Shown: piece after piece, positions 58,481 to 64,000 of the stretch | How the letters are laid out: every line of letters starts with the position of its first letter | How positions within the stretch are numbered: position 1 is the stretch's first letter | DNA from: CAWFGW01 sp963815495 | Lineage (GTDB): Bacteria; Bacteroidota; Bacteroidia; Cytophagales; JAAEPT01 | Assembly (NCBI GenBank): GCA_963815495.1 | Contig: CAWFGW010000007.1 | Location: forward strand, 186,001-250,000 | Reading direction: 5' to 3' | Length of the DNA: 64,000 nt | Program-made: the position numbers and the translations under genes | The notes under the pieces: model-generated | What the model was told of the DNA's origin: nothing | The model's input: only the letters and a program-made list of their open reading frames with translations | Databases searched by the model: none

Positions 58481-59479
58481 TCAATCACACCCCTGTATCT
58501 CTACGGGGGTGTTGTTACAGCCTTCTTTAATCTCTATTGTTTTTACCAAAACACATCCATCTACATCATTGGATTTCACACTCAGGACATAAGTCCCTAC
58601 TGGTCTTGTTATTCGCAGTAGGTTAGCTGGATTTGTGTCACAATTACCTGGTGCTGCTGCACGTCCTGCAGGAATAGTTCCAACAGCATCGTTATCGTTA
58701 AGAGTAACGGTAAAATTACCCCACGAGCCAAAGGTAGCATTATTCATCCAAAAGTTGACATGTCCAAAGCCACATTGTGAAATAGGGACCAATATAAGTT
58801 TGTTTTTTGCATTAGTGACATCGATTTCTCCCTGCCACACACAACCGTTATTACCCACAGCATAGTAGGTATGTTTCACCGCATCGGATTGGTATAGCAC
58901 AGGAACAACGTTAGCATCTGTGATACTTGTTGGTGCTGTCTCACTGAGGTTTATGATGGAACCGACCGAATTTCCGTCAAAGAAAATTTCTATTTCCAAG
59001 TCATCACTATTTGCTCCGACTAAAGAATAGAATCCGATATTGGTTCGTTCAAAAGGTGTCAGGGTAATAATTACACTAGTTGTAGTTCCGTTTTCGAGTA
59101 GGTTTTTGAGGGTGTTTTGGGTGAAGTAGTTATTTAATGGAATGGATTGACCACCAACATTTTTATTGTATTCGATTAAAATCCAATAGTTTTTGTCAGA
59201 GTCTAAATCTGTGAAAGTGACTTGACTTCCGTTTAAAAGTTGATTGTTTATATTCGTACCGTAAATGCCATTTTGCCAGGCGTTTCTAAAGTTAGTGGAA
59301 TCATCAAAAAGATATACTTGCACATTATTACCAGGGATATCTAGTCCTTGATCATCTTTTACTTTGATGATTAAGTTGGTTGCTTCTGGCTCTATTTCGG
59401 TTTTCTTACAGCTTGTGAAGTAAACTAGTAGGCCTACTAAGCTGAGGTAAAGAAAACCGTATTTTATGTTTTTGGTCAT
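58481..59479 (-). CDS. Lipoprotein of unknown function
   Basis: 332 residues. Signal peptide with lipobox (LVGLLVYFTSCKK). The rest is beta-rich: NLIIKVKDDQGLDIPGNNVQ resembles a carboxypeptidase-regulatory-like strand pair, and a second half has several cysteines (CVWQGEIDV, CGFGHVNFWM, CDTNPANLL, CVLVKTIEI, CNNTPVEIQGC) that could form disulfides. I recognise no family. Its stop is within 15 bases of the next gene's ATG, so the two are probably co-translated, and a strong hairpin (58487-58512) lies in its last codons. Confidence 0.7.
   Translation of the reverse strand: MTKNIKYGFLYLSLVGLLVYFTSCKKTEIEPEATNLIIKVKDDQGLDIPGNNVQVYLFDDSTNFRNAWQNGIYGTNINNQLLNGSQVTFTDLDSDKNYWILIEYNKNVGGQSIPLNNYFTQNTLKNLLENGTTTSVIITLTPFERTNIGFYSLVGANSDDLEIEIFFDGNSVGSIINLSETAPTSITDANVVPVLYQSDAVKHTYYAVGNNGCVWQGEIDVTNAKNKLILVPISQCGFGHVNFWMNNATFGSWGNFTVTLNDNDAVGTIPAGRAAAPGNCDTNPANLLRITRPVGTYVLSVKSNDVDGCVLVKTIEIKEGCNNTPVEIQGCD
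58487..58512 (-). other. GC-rich hairpin over the junction of the lipoprotein and barrel genes
   Basis: ACACCCC (58487-58493) pairs with GGGGTGT (58506-58512), loop about 12 bases. On the minus-strand mRNA it lies just before the lipoprotein stop and about 18 bases upstream of the barrel gene's ATG, with no U-run, so it looks more like a translational or RNA-stability element than a terminator. Confidence 0.45.
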
Positions 59480-59506
59480 TTTTGTTCTAATTTTTTCGTT
59501 TTCACG

Positions 59507-59580
59507 ATTAAGAGATTCCAGACAAATGCTCGTACCTCACATTTTCCGGAATGACGTCAAGGGCAGAAAGGAATGACGTG
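59507..59580. repeat. Dispersed repeat cluster
   Basis: AAGAGATTCCAGACAAATGC, then TTTTCCGGAATGACGTC and GGAATGACGTG. These are short members of the GATTCC/GGAATGACG family in the gap between two minus-strand genes. Confidence 0.7.
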
Positions 59581-59589
59581 TTTTAAATA

Positions 59590-62500
59590 TTACTCCATCA
59601 TTACCTTTTCATAGTTGACAGCGTCTCCGTCTACTATTTTAATTAAATAGATTCCTGCGTTTAGTTCCTTATTTAAATCATACACGTGAACAGTTGTGGT
59701 GAAACCGTCTTTGTATAGGCTTTCACTCATTACCTCTACCCCATTCATATCGATGATGGATAATAACAATGAACCTGTTGTGCCTGATGTATAAGTAACA
59801 TCAAAATCTTCTAATGCCGGGTTTGGTATCACTTGAATTGAAGAGGAAACAGATGCTACTGGTATGTAAATAGATGTTGAAGTAGTGTTTAAACTTACTC
59901 TGGCAATATCAATTCCAGATGAGCTATTTGCTGCAAATCCACTTGATATTCGTGTACATGTTGCTTTACCAGTGTTGATACTTAAATAATAAGTACCGGA
60001 GTAGATTGGTAAGTAGGTTGAGTTGGTTGCTCCTACTATTGCTAATACTTTGCCTTCGTATGACACATACCATTGGTAGGTATATCCATTTCCTGTTTGA
60101 GTAGTTAACACACTAGCCGGCTGAGAAACTATTGGATCTATTGCTGAGGCATCATATTCTACGTCTAACGCATTGGATTGACCACCACAACTAGCGCTTA
60201 GATTCTCAACGGTATAATCTCCCTCGATGAAAGCGGTAATACTTTGTTTAGTTTCTCCAATTGCTTTTCGACCATCAATGTACCATTGGTAGGTATCTGT
60301 TGCGTTTCCTGATGCGGTAAGCTCTGTAGTATTGTTTGCGCATAAATCTATCGGGCCTGAAATAGTTGGGCCTGCTGTTGGACTCACTGTTACTAAAATG
60401 CTATTCGTGAAAACTGTATCTACACCATCGGTTACTGCTCTTCGGAAATAAGTGGATGCCGTTAATGCTCCTGATGTGTAGGCTGGGCTGTTAGATGCTC
60501 CAACACTTGACCAATTCGTACCATTTATTGATTGCTCCCATGAGTAAGTTAAAGGAGGTGTTCCTCCGCTTGCATCGGCACTACTTGTAAATGAAGCAGT
60601 GCTATTAGTACATATCGTTGTTTCATCAGTGGCAATGGTTCCTGGAATGAGTGTACTAATAGTAGTATTTGAATCGATGACTGTGACCGTATCAGAAATC
60701 ACTTCACATCCGTTTACATATTTTATAAATGAATAATTGCCAGGAGTGTTTGTTGTTAATTCAAAGGCTGTTGAATTATCGTTCCAAACTATGCTTTGAA
60801 CTTCAGGCTCTTGTACTGTGGTAAGTGTAACAGGAACTCCATCGATAATAACTGTATCACCTGTAATGGTTGTGCTAATTCCATTAACATCAACTGCTGT
60901 GACCTGAACAGTATCGGTGGTATACACGCAACCGTTCAGTACACGTACTGTGGCATACACTTCGGATGTCTTATTAATTGGCAATGTGGTAGCTGCTGTA
61001 TCTGAAAGCGTTTGTTCACTACCATTGACGTACCACGTAACTCGTGCGAAAGCTCCAGTTAATTCCACATCTTCTGCAGATGCTGCACATATTGTTATGC
61101 TGTCACGTGCAAATTGTATCGTGGTATCTGCGCATAGCTTTACGAACTCCGAAGCCACATCACAGAAAGCCGTATCTTTTCTTACACGATAATTTCCAGA
61201 GCTTGTAACATCTAATTCGTTTATGATTGTCGTGGCTACAGGTGTAATACCACGATACCAACTATACTCCGTGGCATCGGCATCAGTCGTTAAGGTAGCT
61301 GGCAAAACTGTTTGATTACTAGTAAGTGTGGTTGAACCGGCCGATTTAATTTCAAATTTTTGTTGTACTAACACCGTATCGGCACAACTTGCTGTGTCTA
61401 GTATTGCTCGGAACTCATAGAATCCAGCAGTTAATGTTGTAAGTATGTAAGGGTTAGTTGTTCCTTGGGTTATCCAATTACTACCATCAAACCATTCCCA
61501 TATAATTGGCAAATTATCGTTTGAGGTAATTACTATATTATCACCCAAACAAATGGATGTATCAGCAATGGTGAATGTGGTGTCTTGTTCGCGGCAAGGG
61601 TTATTGCTATCTGTTACTTCTAGAGTATCTGAAACTACAGAGCAAGTACCAGTTATGCTTGAACGAACAAAATAATATAAACCTGCTCCATAGAGGTTTG
61701 TAATTAATGTTTCATTTGTTTCCGGAATCATTCCTTGATTTACCTCATACCACTCAATCGAAGTATTCAAGCCAAAATCAGTTCGTAAAGTTACCGTTCC
61801 ATTGGCTATATCATTTCCAGCATCAAAGGAAATTCCATCTTCTAAAGCCTCAGCACTTTCGAAGTAAAATGAATCAACAGCACTACATGTTGTATTCGTT
61901 ATCGTTGCGAAATACCATTGGGGGCCATTGTCAAAACTTATATCCAATGTATCTTGAGTACTTAGTACAACACCGCTAGTATTAGTCCAACTGATTGTTG
62001 TTGGTGCAACCACCGTATATTGTACCAATGTATCATCTCCACAAAGCCTTAAAGTATCTAAACCTAAATCAAAAACAGGTGGCTGAGCAAAATAGACAAC
62101 CATGGTATCTGGATTTACCTTACACCCGCCCAAACCTGTAGGTGTAAAGACAAACAACAATGAATCATTATTAAAATCAGCAGAGTCAAATGTATAGGTA
62201 GCTAGTGAATCATTAGGGTTTGAGAAAATTCCATCGCCAGCAGTCCAAGTTCCAGAAGTTGCTGGAGCTATTACACCACCATCTAATTGAATGCTTGTAG
62301 GATTACATAAAGTAGTATCATTACCTGCATCAGCGGTGTGTTGGCAAGGAAAGATGGCAAATGGTTTTGATAATTCTGAGGTGTTATTATTAAAAGTAGC
62401 AGTAGCCGTTAATGAATCCAAACCATACGATAACAGGTTTGGCACTGTAACTGACCACGCAGGATTTTGACCTGGTGAAACAATGATGCTTGTGTCTGCT

Positions 62501-64000
62501 TGATTGGTAGCTGTCGCGAACAATTCTATTCTAAAACCAGGTAATGGGGTAGATAAGTTAAGTGTTCCTGTAACTACACCTGTTACAGTGTTTACAGTAA
62601 GAATAGTTGGAAAATAATTCGCATTTGAACTTTGTTGAATTGGTTTTTTAGGGCTAATACCAGAAATGGAGTTTCCAGATAAATCCATTTTAGAAGTTGT
62701 GATATCTAGTTCATCAATTCCACCCATGGCAACGCCAAGTGCACCACCTACTATTTTATTATTTTCTATAGTCACTGTAGAATTGTCAAAAACTGTTATT
62801 GCACCAAAAAAGTTATCGATAATTAAGTTATTACTCACTGTTGCGCCAGTAACGCCTGAAGCAAAATTAATTGGCAAACCTACGATTGAAATAGTGCCAT
62901 CACTCGTTCTACCGAAAACGTTATCCGTAATTTTAATATCAGTTGCGTTATGAATCGTCATTCCGTTATTTCCAATGTTTGAAAAATATGAATTTGAAAT
63001 ATTCAAAGTTCCACCTGACGATTCAAAATACACTGCTTCATCACCTGTTATACTTCCCAATGTGCCGTCTTTAGCATAACCAAAATGACTTCCATCTATC
63101 GATACGTTCCAATTTTGCCCGCTAAAATATAAAGGACTAAATAGGGTATGAAAATACGTTTTATTGATAGTCATTGTCTTATTTCCACCAATAGTCTCAA
63201 TTCCTGATGAAGCACCACTTATTTCACCATTATTTATGGTGAAATTATCTCCACTCACAAAAACTAAAACCTGAGTATTCCCACTTGCATCTTCTATGTT
63301 AATATTGTTGAACGTTATATTATCCCCATCTATTCCAACAACAGTTTGTGCTGTAGTTGTGATAGGAATAAATCCTGGAGCAGTTGATATGGTTATATTA
63401 TTAAGCTCAGCATCGATAACAATATTGTCCTGATTAATTTCGATGCCATTATCCAATAAAACTGTAGCACTTGCAGGCAAACTAAATCTTATGGTATCTT
63501 CTAATCCATTAGCTTCTAGATATTCAACCGCTCCTCGTAAGGTTCCGCAAGAGCCATCATCTGTGGTTTTAGTTACGATAAGTGGGTCACATGACACAAG
63601 CGAAACAGGCTCTGAGAATTCAGATGAACTGAGTCCATAGAACGTACCTTCTCCTTGAATAGCGGTTAAGCTATCTAAACCATAGTTTATTATATCAACT
63701 GAATCTTGAACTGTTAATTGATATTCAAAAAAGTTCCCTATTGTACGCGTTGCACGACCTAATGGTATATAACCTTGGGTATTGAAATCGGCATAAACAA
63801 TTACTGTATCAATAGATATATCGCTAGCTTCTATTGTCACAATACCTGTTAAAGCATCAAAACTATTAATTACTGGTTTTGGTATCAAAGACTGTACAGT
63901 GTTGTCTTCAAACAAAACACCTCCTCCTAGATTTCTATGAAAATAGTTTCGGTAATGAACATTTCGATTAGAATTGTTGCTATAAGCTATTCCTGATCCA
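59590..64000 (-). CDS. Beta-helix/Ig-repeat surface protein with type A T9SS sorting domain, 5' end outside window
   Basis: At least 1469 residues; the frame stays open to base 64000, so the N-terminus is missing (the TTG at 63915 is internal). The visible N-terminal part is a right-handed parallel beta-helix (about 130-420: NISNSYFSNIGNNGMTIHNA, IKITDNVFGRTSDGTISIVG). Ig/PKD-like repeats follow, many with paired cysteines. The type A sorting domain ends it (IQVIPNPALEDFDVTYTSGT; ELNAGIYLIKIVD). Upstream residues (YSNNSNRNVHYRNYFHRNLG) continue the helix pattern. Probably a surface adhesin or polysaccharide-binding protein; no lyase catalytic residues can be assigned. Confidence 0.85.
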   Translation of the reverse strand, partial: GSGIAYSNNSNRNVHYRNYFHRNLGGGVLFEDNTVQSLIPKPVINSFDALTGIVTIEASDISIDTVIVYADFNTQGYIPLGRATRTIGNFFEYQLTVQDSVDIINYGLDSLTAIQGEGTFYGLSSSEFSEPVSLVSCDPLIVTKTTDDGSCGTLRGAVEYLEANGLEDTIRFSLPASATVLLDNGIEINQDNIVIDAELNNITISTAPGFIPITTTAQTVVGIDGDNITFNNINIEDASGNTQVLVFVSGDNFTINNGEISGASSGIETIGGNKTMTINKTYFHTLFSPLYFSGQNWNVSIDGSHFGYAKDGTLGSITGDEAVYFESSGGTLNISNSYFSNIGNNGMTIHNATDIKITDNVFGRTSDGTISIVGLPINFASGVTGATVSNNLIIDNFFGAITVFDNSTVTIENNKIVGGALGVAMGGIDELDITTSKMDLSGNSISGISPKKPIQQSSNANYFPTILTVNTVTGVVTGTLNLSTPLPGFRIELFATATNQADTSIIVSPGQNPAWSVTVPNLLSYGLDSLTATATFNNNTSELSKPFAIFPCQHTADAGNDTTLCNPTSIQLDGGVIAPATSGTWTAGDGIFSNPNDSLATYTFDSADFNNDSLLFVFTPTGLGGCKVNPDTMVVYFAQPPVFDLGLDTLRLCGDDTLVQYTVVAPTTISWTNTSGVVLSTQDTLDISFDNGPQWYFATITNTTCSAVDSFYFESAEALEDGISFDAGNDIANGTVTLRTDFGLNTSIEWYEVNQGMIPETNETLITNLYGAGLYYFVRSSITGTCSVVSDTLEVTDSNNPCREQDTTFTIADTSICLGDNIVITSNDNLPIIWEWFDGSNWITQGTTNPYILTTLTAGFYEFRAILDTASCADTVLVQQKFEIKSAGSTTLTSNQTVLPATLTTDADATEYSWYRGITPVATTIINELDVTSSGNYRVRKDTAFCDVASEFVKLCADTTIQFARDSITICAASAEDVELTGAFARVTWYVNGSEQTLSDTAATTLPINKTSEVYATVRVLNGCVYTTDTVQVTAVDVNGISTTITGDTVIIDGVPVTLTTVQEPEVQSIVWNDNSTAFELTTNTPGNYSFIKYVNGCEVISDTVTVIDSNTTISTLIPGTIATDETTICTNSTASFTSSADASGGTPPLTYSWEQSINGTNWSSVGASNSPAYTSGALTASTYFRRAVTDGVDTVFTNSILVTVSPTAGPTISGPIDLCANNTTELTASGNATDTYQWYIDGRKAIGETKQSITAFIEGDYTVENLSASCGGQSNALDVEYDASAIDPIVSQPASVLTTQTGNGYTYQWYVSYEGKVLAIVGATNSTYLPIYSGTYYLSINTGKATCTRISSGFAANSSSGIDIARVSLNTTSTSIYIPVASVSSSIQVIPNPALEDFDVTYTSGTTGSLLLSIIDMNGVEVMSESLYKDGFTTTVHVYDLNKELNAGIYLIKIVDGDAVNYEKVMME

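Noticed and set aside
59590..63915. TTG at 63915 as the true start of the last gene
   Set aside because: The frame is open to the window edge and the upstream residues continue the beta-helix pattern.

Overview
This 64 kb window is from a member of the Bacteroidota, most likely a gliding or formerly gliding flavobacterium or cytophaga relative. The evidence is low GC, several secreted giants ending in type IX secretion (T9SS) sorting domains (types A and B), a PorP/SprF partner gene, TlpA-like thioredoxins, a promoter of the TTTG/TAnnTTTG type, and few Shine-Dalgarno sequences. I cannot name the genus from sequence alone.

Left end (1-7.2 kb): a type II-C CRISPR-Cas locus, cas9 (5' end off the window), cas1, cas2, then an array of 24 repeats of 46 bp with 23 spacers. 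The short gap between cas2 and the array holds a candidate tracrRNA: an anti-repeat followed by a hairpin. The locus is interleaved with CCTCGGAGG-type palindromes, one dead and one intact REP-associated (Y1/HUH) transposase. The same palindrome sits at the same codons of both transposase copies.

7.2-11.7 kb: housekeeping and stress genes: a WYL-type regulator, an MsrA lipoprotein, a class I aminotransferase and lgt.

11.7-22.8 kb: a GHL10-like glycoside hydrolase, a 7TM receptor fused to an IS1595-type transposase zinc ribbon, a LytTR regulator, PorP/SprF, and a roughly 2050-residue PKD adhesin with a type B sorting domain. Five single-base frame breaks fall within 5.4 kb here, on both strands.

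23-33 kb: two large paralogous secreted proteins that join a beta-propeller to an alpha/beta-hydrolase (lipase-like), flanking a TerB-like protein and a circularly permuted GH16 beta-glucanase. 33-48.8 kb: mostly core or stress genes (DUF892, PNPOx-like, yebC, SRPBCC, thioredoxin, a dCache-HAMP-GAF sensor, an AGCS symporter with an unusual N-terminus, terC, dapD, a glycosyltransferase) and a DtxR/MntR regulator with two of the usual three metal-ABC genes.

48.8-64 kb: an accessory landscape of secreted and surface proteins separated by dense dispersed repeats. Two gene remnants lacking their 5' ends abut repeats where an ABC permease would be expected. A FISUMP/C-type-lectin-like surface protein ends in an adenine-poor segment that looks like the variable region of a diversity-generating retroelement (DGR) whose RT and template must lie elsewhere. 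The right end is a partial beta-helix/T9SS protein running off the window.
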